Source: Lingula anatina (lineage: Eukaryota; Brachiopoda; Lingulata; Lingulida; Lingulidae). From it: a stretch of DNA of 64,000 nt. This document shows, piece by piece, positions 48,001 through 60,000 of the stretch (its first letter is position 1; each line of letters starts with the position of its first letter). Made by a program: the position numbers and the translations under genes. The notes beneath the pieces are model-generated. The model saw only the letters and a list, made by a program, of their open reading frames with translations, searched no databases and was not told where the DNA came from. The stretch is from assembly GCF_001039355.2 (NCBI RefSeq), contig NW_019775393.1, forward strand, positions 166,448 to 230,447, given 5' to 3'.

Positions 48001-51000
48001 GGTTAATTTATTGATTGGCCAGTCTTCATTTTTGTCTTTCTGTCCAAATCGCATTCCCTGTTTTGGTAGTTTTGAATTGAAACGAACTTCATTTAGTTTA
48101 GCAGTCTCAGCATATAGATAAATTGACATTTAGGGATATGTATTACACTAATCCAAAGCCCAAATTACAAAGTACCCTTTTCAATCCCTGCAACTTAGCA
48201 TTATTTTCTCTTGTTTTAGATTGAACTGTTCAACACCATCAAGCCGCTCTTTGCCAATAAACCTCTGGTTGTCTGTGTCAACAAGATCGATGTGCTCAAA
48301 TTATCCGAGCTGGATGAAGATAGAAAGGTAATTTCATGGGTGAAACCCAGGAGCCTACCATGCAAAATAGTCCTTAGTATCTTGTCTTAGACAAAATTGC
48401 TAATCAGATAGCTGGTTATGTAAAACCAACTAGTACGCAGTACTGGTCTAAGAGCAGTTTACAAATTAAACATCTTAAAAGTTGAATGGACTTCTGTCTA
48501 CTCTGGGAGTAACAGTTATCCAGGGTTTGGTTCTTCATTAAGAAGTGATATTTTTGTGTTATTTTACTATAATTAGAAATACCAGAATGAAGCACTTATG
48601 ATCTGGTCAAACGAGGACAAATGTACACCATCTGGAAACAAAAGTTTCATGTGTGATGGGCTCTTGGTCTCTTGTCAGTTCTTTCCTCAGATGAAGGAAG
48701 TTTTTAAACCCAACTTCCAGTCAAAACTAGATATTGTCTTAACAGAGCAATCAGACGTGAACTATTTCTGCTGTATGTCAAATTTCATGCATGTTTGATA
48801 TTTTCCAGAAATTATTTGAGGAGTTTGAGACAGATGACATCCCAGTGTATGAGATGAGCACAGTGACAGAGGAGGGGGTCATGAAGGTGAAAACTGAGGT
48901 CAGTTTTCAAGTTTTTTTTTTCTTTTTGGCGTGACTGCCTCACAGAATGAGAAAATTATTTAAAAGGGTAACTGTCTAGACTCTTGCTAACATTAATAAC
49001 TTTGGGTTGAGTAAAAGATTTGTTTTGCATTAGAAAAGATTCAACTAAGTTTTTATTTAGAATATTGTTTATCAGTTGGTTCATATTGTGTGTAATGGTC
49101 TTATTAACTTCTTCAGGCATGTGATCGTCTTCTTGCACAAAGAGTGGAGGTTAAAATGAAGGGTAGGAAGGTGAATGATGTTATTAATAGGTTACATGTG
49201 GCAACACCTGTGCAGAGAGACACCAAGGTGAGTACTGTGTATATGTCATCTCATCAGCTAGTGGTTGCTTTATCATGCCCTTAACTGATGTGTGTTACGT
49301 AATGTTTTCAATTTATGAGTGGTTTTTGTCATCAACTCACGAGTGTGGTATATTGTCAGTTAATTTGTGGTGCAATCAACTGATGAGTGATGTCAAGGAC
49401 TGTTGAGTATTATGCGAAGTAAGCAGCTGTTGCCTTCTACCTGACATTGCCACTAGGATGTATATTTCTTCATGTGCAAGGAAATACTAAGTAGCACAAA
49501 AGAACATTGCATTATTACACCACAGAAGAATCATTATGGAAATCAATAAAACATTTTATTTTGATGCATGATGTTTTATTGATTTTATTATTATGGATGA
49601 AGTGAATGTGATTACTAATTTTCAATAAATATAGGTTTGTACTTTTTTATCGTAACTTGTGTGGCGGCTATTTAGACATTTATTATTCTTGGTAAACAAG
49701 TATGTCCCTTTCCCTTGCAGGCCAGACCTCCATGTATCCCTGAGAGTGTTCTCAAGAAGAGACAAGCTATGGAAGTAGAGCAAGAGAAGAAAAAACTGGT
49801 AAGTGACAGGTTGAGCCAACTTTCTTATAAGATATATTAGTCCAGTTATTTAGCTGCATTATAATTTTTTTTAACTTTCTTCTCTGACTGTCACTTAATA
49901 TGTAAACGTGTATGAATAAAAAAGTACATACATCTGATCAGAAGTGCTATGCGTTATATGCTTAAAGTGAACAGATGAGATAAGAATGTATCTGTACACA
50001 AGAAATAATTTGCCAAGATGGTGATCCTCCTCATTTTATGGTATACGGAAGAAAGTTTAGAGCTATATTTTGTATAAAAAGTATTTTGGTGTAACAATAA
50101 AATCTCAGTGCGTGTCTTTGACAGTGAGCATTCTGAATGTTTCTGCTGAACATGACTGTGCAGAGTGCTGCAGCATAGAGTCTCCTAAGCTTGCTTCTTC
50201 TTGTTTCCAGGAAAGAGACATAGAACTAGAGATGGGAGATGACTATGTCCTGGACTTACAAAGTATGTTCATGAAGTTTTCTTTAGTGTGGTATGATAAT
50301 TTCAGGAAAAGAGATTTTTATATTACTGTGCTCAGATTACAAGATGTATGAAAATGGAGTTAACATACATGAATATATTAATTAAGTTCATTCAGACAGG
50401 AATTTATAAGACTTAAAATATATTCAGCTTATGTTGGTTTTCTGTTGGACCTATCTCCAATCTTATATAATTCTCTTCTGCCTACATCTCATCAGAGACT
50501 TTGTCCAAACAGTCTATTACCACTGTGCTGAGGATATTCTTGTAACAATAAAAGAAATGTTTTAAATAAACATTTATTTCTCATTTCTCCATTTCAGAGC
50601 ATTGGGACCTTGACAAGCCAGAAGAAAAATATGACGTTATACCAGAGATTTGGGAAGGGAAAAACATAGCTGATTTTATTGATCCAGACATATTGAAGGT
50701 AAAAAGTAATGCTGGCTCCATTGGTTCATGTTGTGTGGGAGTGAGTAAAGGGCTGATAATGTAGAAAGTTGGAAAAAACAAAATTATAGTGATGCTTTCA
50801 TCACCTGGATTTAGTTGCTTTTGGGACTATCAAATTTTTTTCAGCTAAATACTAGAAGTTTATTGCCACAAAATGGCATAGAAAAAAATTTAATAGAGTA
50901 TAAGATTGAGCCAGAAAGTAAGCTTTTGTGAAGAAACTAAAATAACAAAGACAAGGTAATGAAAAAATAAAAATTGGTTAGGCTGTTGTGGGAAAGGATG

Positions 51001-53012
51001 TTCATCAAGTAGAGACGATGAACTCTATTTAACTCTAAATTTAGGGCTATTTAACCACAACAAGTTGAAAAATTGATTTAAATTTACAATTGAACTCAGC
51101 AGTGATACTTTGAGAATTACATCAGTTGTGCAATTTATAAGGATTTAAATGAATCAGATGTCTTTTTTATAGTTTTTATAGTTGGTCAGCAGTTAGATAC
51201 TAATTTTAAAATTTTATCTTTTTTAGAAACTGGATGAATTGGAAAAGGAAGAAGAGTTGCGTGAAAAGGCGGGTGCTTATGACTCTGATGAGAGTTTGGA
51301 GGATGAGGAAATGAAGGACATTCGAGCCACAGCAAAGAAGTAAGTTGATGTCAATACCGCATTCAGTTTGGAAATTTTGTCAAGTGCTGAAGAACAGTTT
51401 GCAAAATTTTTGTTCATCTTCAAGTTGGTAAATAATTGGTAACATTGGAAATATTTCCCATAAAATTTTATGATGGTGATGATATTATCAGTAATTAGGG
51501 GTTGATCAGAAACTGATGAAAAATAAGAAGGACTCACCAGACAGCCTCAAAAAGGCAGTAGTTCCTTAGTTCCATTATTGAAATCTGAAGCATTGTATAA
51601 GACTTATTAGGCATTTGGGAAGATTTTAAAATTTGGCATATGACTTCTCAAATCATATCAAATCATATTGTCCTTTTTATTGCTATAATATCATTACGTA
51701 TTTTCACTTTGCAGGATCAGAGAAACCAAGAAGATCATGATAATGGAGAAGAGGGAGAAGAAGACCATCCAGAAACCGCGTCTGCCGCGCACTGCCATCA
51801 GACGACAGAAGAAAGACCTGGAAAGTCAGATGGCAGACATGGGAGTGGACATGGCTGATGATGAGGTAGTTGTTTTTTATGGGGAGAACATTACACTGGT
51901 GGAGTTAAGGCATGGTTTAAGGGATACATCTTGAAATTTCAACAGCATCTTAAAATATAGTGTTTGGAAAATAACTGGCTGTGAATGATGATAGGTGGTA
52001 TGTACTGTGTCTTGTTTCTTAATGGTGAAAGGAAGTACATCATCTTTTTAGATCTCATAAAAATTGTAAAATTAATTTCTAAGTGTTATAGGCTGGTTGT
52101 TACTGAGTAGACAAATCAAAGGAAAATGTATATAATTTTAGAAATTATATAATCCTTCATGCACAAAGCAATTAATTGTGTTAAATTGTATCAGTGGGAT
52201 TTGTTAGGAAGTGTTGCCAAAATATAAGAGTCTAACAACCATGCTTCTTACACTTGATTTAAAGATATAACCATAATGCTACAATATTTTCCTTCTTTCT
52301 TTCAAATCAGGGCCATTATGCTAATGTGAGGACTCGTAGTGTCAGTCGTAAACCGTTGAAGAGGAAGCATGAGGAGACGCTGAGTCACACTAGGAGTGCC
52401 TCCAGACCTCCTCGCGATCAGTCTGGAGTGAGAGACGGAGTGGTAAGTGACGGGAGAAAACATGAATTTCAGGCAGATGCATGTCTAATAAAATTAAATT
52501 GGGCCATTTTACTAATTTTTATCTCAAAGTGTCTGTAGATGCATATGAATAAACCCTGAAATGCACTAGACATTTCATGTTTAGATGATTTTCAAGAAAA
52601 AGTTTTTTTATCATTTTATGGTTTTACTTTGCTGTATGTCTGCCTTACATTTTAATGTGGATTTTTTTCGAGTGGTAGTTCTGAGAACTTTGTGTTGCAT
52701 TGGATATTTGGCTATGTGTAATATTTATCACACATTTTTTGACACTTCAGCTGATAATATGATAGTATACAAATATTTTGGTTCTGAATCTGATTCAGTG
52801 AAATTGGACAGTGTTTTAATGAAAAATGATCCCGAATTTATGTTTGTTGTGTTTTCCAGATGATGAAGAAGGTCAAGGTGCTGGCAAAGAAATCCCAGAG
52901 GAAGATGAACAAGTTTGGCAAGGCAGGCGAGAGTGACAGACACATAGCTGTGGCAAAACCAAGGCATCTGTTTGCAGGAAAAAGAGGAACTGGCAAGACG
53001 GATAGGAGATAA
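45092..53012 (+). CDS. GTPBP4: Nucleolar GTP-binding protein 1 (NOG1)
   Basis: Conserved Obg-family GTPase needed for assembly of the 60S ribosomal subunit; nucleolar and nuclear. Sixteen exons: 45092-45139, 45510-45680, 46094-46197, 46517-46600, 47023-47269, 47841-47990, 48220-48327, 48809-48898, 49117-49227, 49721-49798, 50211-50262, 50598-50698, 51227-51339, 51715-51865, 52311-52442, 52860-53012. Total 1893 nt, 630 residues, close to human (634). The start [16 protein letters not shown] is the family N-terminus. G1 is [10 protein letters not shown]3 is [11 protein letters not shown] and G4 is CVNKID. The NOG1 N-terminal helical domain precedes the G domain. The C-terminal part carries [26 protein letters not shown] and Lys/Arg-rich nucleolar-targeting sequence. 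All introns are GT-AG. No obvious snoRNA was seen in the introns. Confidence 0.97.
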
Positions 53013-55955
53013 AACGTGTTTGTGGAAGAGTAGACAATCCTGTTGATGAAGGATCATTGAAATAACAGAAGAGAGTGGGTGATAGGGGTGGTGGTGCTCT
53101 CTCACATCTTTTCTTCTCACTACATGTAGTGCCAATGTACAAGTTCCAGAGTGGAAAAGACCGTCACTTGTTTAAAAAAAGTCCACGCAGATCATTCTGT
53201 TCCCCTGGTCATCAAATGTTCATCCTGAAGACAACGTGGAATCTTCTAATGTTAGGTGGAAAGTCTGTAAAATATGGTCATAGCCACAAGTCAATTCATT
53301 AGCAGCAATACTCTGAACCTCCCTGGGAATGCAAGAGTTCAGAGAGAGGCGCTGTCAGACTCATCAGACTGTACTTTCAATGTGGTGCCCTCTTGTGGTG
53401 AACTGCAGATATTTCAATGTATGGGAGACATGGAAATTTTTTTTCTGGTCAGGAAATTTGAACAGGGATGAATTTAAACCGGTCACTGACTGGGGGAGGG
53501 GGGTCGGGAAGGGTCAGTCAATGACTTTCAAATTTATCAAATACAGAGATAGACATAGAACACATTTCTGACACAATCTAATGAAACAGTTGCTCTCAAC
53601 AAAGAATTTGATAAATTTCCATATATTATCTGTCATAAGTTGGGAAGTTATAAGGCTCCTTTTTGTTTTGTAAATGCTGAAGGTCAGGTTGGTGATTAAC
53701 TTATTTATAAATGTGTATTTGTACACTGAACTCTGGTGGTGAGGTTGCAATTATAGATAATTACATGTAAATGTTAGTCTTATTAAAAATGTTACAGTAA
53801 CCAACTTGTTGAAAAGAACACAAGATAAACATCGCAACAGGGAGATATATTTATTTATTTTTCTTTTGGACTAAGAAATTCAATATAAAAAGTAAAATGG
53901 TGAGAAGAACTGTTGTGCAATGTCCAATGGTTATGTGTCTTTTTCTCGAGCATTATTTGGTGAACAAGTTGTACTCTTAATGTACAAAGATATGAAGTTA
54001 AACTCCTGAATAATCCAATACATTAATATTGATTTTGTTACCCATTTGCTGGCTATATCCGATTTATCACATCACTTTTTCTCCTTTATGTAAAATGACT
54101 TCCTAATATATTGACCTGTTTGACTAAATATCTAATATTGATGATGAAAACTGAATAAATCAAGTCAGATATTATTTGTCTTTCTTGGATATTTTGTGAA
54201 CATTGAAATATTTAACATTTATTTTGTACCACACTTCTTTTTTCCCTAGTTAACACAACATGTAATCAGTTTATATTAGCATTCTACAACCTTTTTGTTT
54301 GGAGCAAAAGTTGATTTCAATACTCTACTATGCATTATGGTAATAGAACCCAATACAACCCATATATCTAGTATACTTTATCATGTACTGATAACTACAG
54401 CACCTTTACCATTAATGCCTTAGATTTACATACCTGTCCTAATAAGTACAACATTTAATACTTAATAAATTTTAATGGATCTGCTGAAATATGTACCTAA
54501 ATACAACGACAATGCAGTGAGTTGAAATAAGTTAATATTTTATAAACAAGCACCTGAGCAGCGTCTTTTTTTTCCTTAATTTCCTTCGTTGTGGAGAAGT
54601 GTCATTAAAAGACACTGTATAAATTGTCACATATAACCGTGCTGTTGCCCTAGACAGAAGGCACTTAATACGATCAGAAGACGTTTTCCTGTATTGTGTA
54701 TACCTTTTAATATTCTGTACAGAATGAAAACTGAAGTCCTGAAAAAGATTTCATGCTGAAAATGCCATTCAAATTTTTAACTGCAAACTCACAGAAAATG
54801 TGCAGTAGTCAATCCTCATCTTCCTCTATCATTTATGTTGCAGAAATCTTACAGGACAGTTGATTTCTTTGTTATTTATGGAAATATACTTAAGCATAGC
54901 CTAACTCAAATTTTCACTTAACTTGAAAAAAGTTGTACTCGATATGTAATCCACCATACATACTTTAACCACTTCTTATCAAAGCAACAAATTTAAAAAA
55001 ACTCGACTTTCTCAGACAGAATATACAAAATGGTTATATAGGAAATTTTAAATGATAAACAATTCTTTAAACAAAAGAAATTTGTCAAAAACAAGTTTTA
55101 AAAATATTCAAATCAAAAGTTACAAGTAAAAATGTCTTGAATACTAAATGATCTTTTCCTTAGATGAAGATGTACTGCTGTCAAAGCAACAATTTAGATC
55201 ACATTCCGCATGTAAATCTGACTGATTTAAATTGAAGAAAAAAATGGATATTTAATTTACAAACTGAATTACAGCTTTGATCACTACAAAAATTCAAAAC
55301 ACCACACCTGTTCAATAATTTCACTTTCGATTTTCTCTTTTTGTCACCGTCACACACTGCTCTTTCACATTCCTGGGCACAGCTGCACAAAACAACTTTG
55401 CCCGATTTTTTTCTCTTTTAGACCAAAAGCTTGGGTCTACTCCACTTCTAGATAACACACATATAAAGTATTGGACAGGTGTGAAACATACACAGTCTTT
55501 TCTAATGAGATTTTGGCTGTATACTGTTCAATGGGACTACTACTACTACCAGCCTATCTCCTGACAAAGTAGTATTCCCATTTTGGTTAAAAGTTGAGAA
55601 CAATTTCCAAACTAAAAGTCTGTGGTGAACCATGCTTTAGCACTTAATTTTTTTTTGTAACAAAACTGGTACAAACAACAAGTATACACACACACACAAA
55701 ATACTATGTGAGCACCAGAAAGTTTAATGCAAGGCAGACACTGATTATATTAATGGATTTCATAAAACATATCATGACTAGAAAACAAGTTCATGAGAAT
55801 TTATGTTTCTCGCATAAATATATCCAAAAGGTTAAAATCTAAAAGCCTAAGTATGTTTATGCTCTAAAATATACACAGTTTATATAAATCAGGGTAACTA
55901 CTTATACTAAATTGTGTAATGAATCGTTCTGGTACATTTTGTCCAATGTACATTG

Positions 55956-55996
55956 CATCTATCTATCTATCTGTCTGTCTGTCTATCTATCTGTAT
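55956..55996. repeat. (CTAT)n/(CTGT)n microsatellite
   Basis: Tetranucleotide run alternating CTAT and CTGT units. Confidence 0.85.
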
Positions 55997-56369
55997 GTGA
56001 GAAAACCAGAATGTGCAACAAACACAACCCGACTTACAGAAACTTACAGTAGCAATAATACAAATGCTGATACAAAAAAAAAAAAAAAAAAAAAGAAATA
56101 ATAATGCATTCTCTTTATTCTTGTTTTAACTATTAAAATTGTGTTGAATTCTTGGTCTTCCATGATTTTCTGGTCAGTGAAAATTCAAAACTTTGATTCA
56201 AAAGAAGCTTCTGTATTTGTTTTCTTTCTTCATTGGGACCACAAGCCTCCAACGTGTTGGCCCCTCGACCGGTTGAATTGAGCCGAAATTTAATTACTGT
56301 GCCCCTGCAGGGACGATGCATGGTGAGGCATGTGAGAGGCGGAGAGACCATTACAGGATTAAGCAGTCT

Positions 56370-56443
56370 TCCTTTCATGTAGGTCTGCCATATTTAGGTC
56401 GTGGCCTAGCTAGCACTCGGCTCTTCTCATTCTGAATGGGGCC
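56370..56443. mobile_element. Degenerate right half of the 174-bp MITE family
   Basis: GCCATATTT, a CTAG-containing middle and the exact end ATTCTGAATGGGGCC align with the right arm of the elements at 59114-59287 and 60077-60250. The left half is not recognisable. Confidence 0.45.
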
Positions 56444-56644
56444 AATGTGATTGTCTTCATCCAGTATTACCTGCCAGTGGTTGATTTACCTTCCAGTACA
56501 TTCTTGTCAGTGACTAAGAACCTCATCACCCGAGCCTGCACATTCATGGTAAATAATACCAACCTGAAAATAGTTGAGAAACCAATAAATATCACAAACA
56601 GTTTGATAAATTATATTAATTCCTGTGAAATTGTAGCAATTTTA

Positions 56645-56647
56645 AGT

Positions 56648-56702
<55 letters not shown>
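56645..56702. repeat. (TG)n(AG)n compound microsatellite
   Basis: About 26 bases of TG followed by about 31 bases of GA/AG, uninterrupted. Confidence 0.92.
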
Positions 56703-56704
<2 letters not shown>

Positions 56705-57096
56705 TGGTGAGCAATCTACAATTTCATAATCTTCCTAAAGGAATTGATAAGCTAAATGACAGCAAGGCATTTTCAAAATCATTCAAGAAAAAAAGAGAAA
56801 ACTGATCAAATAAGCAATAATTTAAAAGATAAACTTTATAAACTTTAATTTTATAGTAACCTGTTTCTATGGCCATGACTGTAACAGTCAAAGCCATAAA
56901 ACTTTAAAACTTACTTGCCATGCAAGACACCAAGTACCTACTGGCCAAAAAAACAGAAATAGTGGCCAACATCTGAACAAATAAATATACACAACTGTGC
57001 ATCCCTGCTTCAACTAAACATGCATTAGGCATAATGTCAGTATTAACACTGAATGTCATGATTACTACTTACCAAGCTAACTGTATAACAGCATAT

Positions 57097-60000
57097 CTAA
57101 ATACATGATGATAATAATAATAATAACGATATCACAGCAGGAAGCACCTGCACATGTCTGGGGTGTAACAGGCTCCCTCTGCAGGGCATGCGAAGATTCA
57201 CTGGAGAACTATAAGGTGGATTGTACTCGGGTGGACAAGTAACACCTTTGGCCTAAAATAGATCGGAGGGAGTTAATTGGAAATAATAAGTCACAATTAT
57301 AATAATATCTTCTTGTATGGCATGAACAGTAATATGTGAGAATTGCAATAAAAATTGAGAATAAATAACAGAAAAGAGAATAAGTTGGTGATTAATTCCT
57401 TGTTCAATCACATATGTAGAAGGCTGTAGCCCTCGATTTAGACCCTCAGGTAGTCAAATTACTGTGCTTTGCAGAAATTCATCAGTAGGTCAATAGGCAG
57501 CTGTTGTTAAAATACCTATTGTATGAATGCATTGCATTGTTCCTTGAGGGCATTTTGAGCACATAAGAAATGGTCCAAATTTTTTATTCCATGCTCAGAA
57601 AATGAATTTAAAAAACAACAACTTTATTTTGAACTTAAAATGTGAGTCAACAATTCTAAACAACAGCAAAAAACTTGGTAATACAAGTTATTAATATTTC
57701 TCCAACACTATGGCCACTCCGCTCTGAAACCCTTATTTTCATCACCTGACAAATCTCTTGGCATGATGGACAGACTATGCTGCCCTCTGTCAGCCATCCA
57801 TCAAAAATCACCCTAACAACCAGAATTTGGCCGGTTTTGTAGCACCTGTAGCTTTTCCCATGAACATCCAGGACTAACCCCACTGTGGAGTTACAGGAGT
57901 ACTGGAACAAAACAAAGCCACTGTTGATGTCGTTATATGATTTTTCATTGTATAAATGAATACATAAAGATAAACAATTGCACAAAAGCAATGTCTGTGT
58001 GTGTGTGTGTGGGGGGGGGGGGCAAAGAATACAGAGGTACACAATTTACACAATGTGAAAGATATTGGACAATAAATGAGACCGGTCTTGTTGACATTCA
58101 ACACTGTGGGTACAGCTTTGTGATACAGTGTCAGTTTTCTACAAAAGATAGGCAAGATCTGCATCTAAAAGAGTTTGAGAAACATTAAAAATGTTATATT
58201 TATATATATACATCTATACTTTAATAATTAGGAATCCACTGACCTTGTAGCAGCCACTGCCAAAGTGCTTCAGTGGAGCAGGCATATTGCACCTTTTTAA
58301 TGACCAGATCCCATGGTGTTCAAAACACTTGGAATTTGGACCATATGTCTCTAGGAAATGGTTGCCATGAACTTCTGAAAAAGTACAGAACAGAAATCTT
58401 TGATCAATATATAAAGTATTATTATTATGAGTGTCATAACTGTTATTATTACCATGAATATTATCAACATTGTCATTATCATCACTGTTAATACAGAGTG
58501 TCAAGTGAACGGACATAATGTATACCTGCAGTATTAGAAGACAGGGTGCATCTAGAACCTCTCTGAATTGTGTCGGTTCTGTCTCTCCACACAAACTCCT
58601 GAAAATATTAAACAAATATATAAAACTTAAACTAATGTTAAAGGAACACTGTAAAGTGAGGCAAAATCAATATACATATGAGAAAAGATCAAATCCTGAA
58701 GGCCAAGGCTTAGCCAAAGTAATCTCCTTATTCTCTCTCTCCATACACACACACATACACATATTCTGTAAAAAAACTGATTTATAGTTTGCTTGTTATC
58801 ATAAGCAAATACTTAAACCTGAGTTGTTGAATTAATTCATTGTGGTAGAAAATTTTGGGGCTTTGACCACTGAAAGATTTTCAAACTGCCATACAACTCA
58901 TGCCTGCTTATTGGCTAATAATATATGTAAGTTTTTATTGTACTAAAAAAATACCTGGCATTTGAGGTATTAAGCTTAGGGTCATCAGTGGTTCCATTCT
59001 AACAGATGAAATAATCACTGCCCACAATACATTTACCAGATGACCTAGCCACTGGTCACTCATGAGACCACCTGGCTCCTGGTCAGCAGGTGACCAGGCC
59101 GCTGGTCATAAAAGGCCCCATTCAGAATAGGGACAAACTAGTCCGAGGGCCAAATATAGCCGACCCACTTGAATACTTCCCCACGGGATATCTATTCAGT
59201 GTCTATTAGCAGATTAGAGAGCAAGCTTTGTAGTAGGCCACCATATTTGACCCTCGGACTAGTTAGTCCCCTATTCTGAATGGGGCCATATACTCACCTG
59301 TACATAGGGGCAATAATCGGCCAGACCCACTGACCCTCCGTACTGGGCAGCTGTCCCTGGGAGATCCCCACTGGTTTCACTGAAGTACTGGCACGGAGAA
59401 AAATCTCATATTATTTCATGTTATGTAATCTCATGAAAATGGCAAATATTATGCAGAAAACAATGGACTGATAAATTATTTGAATCCATTGCATAAGTTT
59501 CACTGAAATACTGGCATTTCCAACCTGTTTGCAACCAGCTTTCTTCCTGCTCTACAGTTGGGTTGTATATTTTAAGATTAAAATATGTTACATATATGTA
59601 TACAACAGTAGAGACACAATCATTATTATGGCAATAATTCAGTCAATTCAAACAAAACTGATTGATCCATATCATATTGCCAAAAACTAAGATTTTGTTA
59701 ACTCACAAAGAAAAATGTCAATGGAATACCTGGTACATGAAGGGTATAGGTTTTGGATATTGCTTGAGATTACACAGAGCGACTGCATCTCGGTCCGTGG
59801 TACACAGGGTACGAAGTGGAGTGCTCTTCACCTTGGTACAGAATGGCAAAATGGATTTCTTCCTGGAATTTTTTCAAAGAAAACATGCTGAAAACTTAGC
59901 ACCCTCTGTAAAGAGTCATGTGAGCTGCTTACGCCAAATACCTGGTTGATTGGATCCAGTACAAAATTTATTTTTTAAGTATCAAATTTTGCTTATTATA

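Larger units (their letters stand above)
53013..57096. other. GTPBP4 3' UTR, convergent spacer and LMLN 3' UTR
   Basis: No additional coding exon is supported. An AATAAA lies near 54154 (plus), and its complement TTTATT lies at 56114 (minus, for LMLN). Simple repeats are at 55956-55996 (CTAT/CTGT) and 56645-56702. A degenerate piece of the 174-bp inverted-repeat element is at about 56370-56443. Confidence 0.5.

Noticed and set aside
51470..51520. C-box-like TGATGA with CTGA in a GTPBP4 intron (possible snoRNA)
   Set aside because: The spacing of about 35 bases is too short, with no pairing ends; not supported.
56133..56378. Minus-strand frame as an extra LMLN 3' exon
   Set aside because: No similarity to the family, and LMLN already reaches a stop at 57097 in phase; part of the frame overlaps MITE-like sequence.
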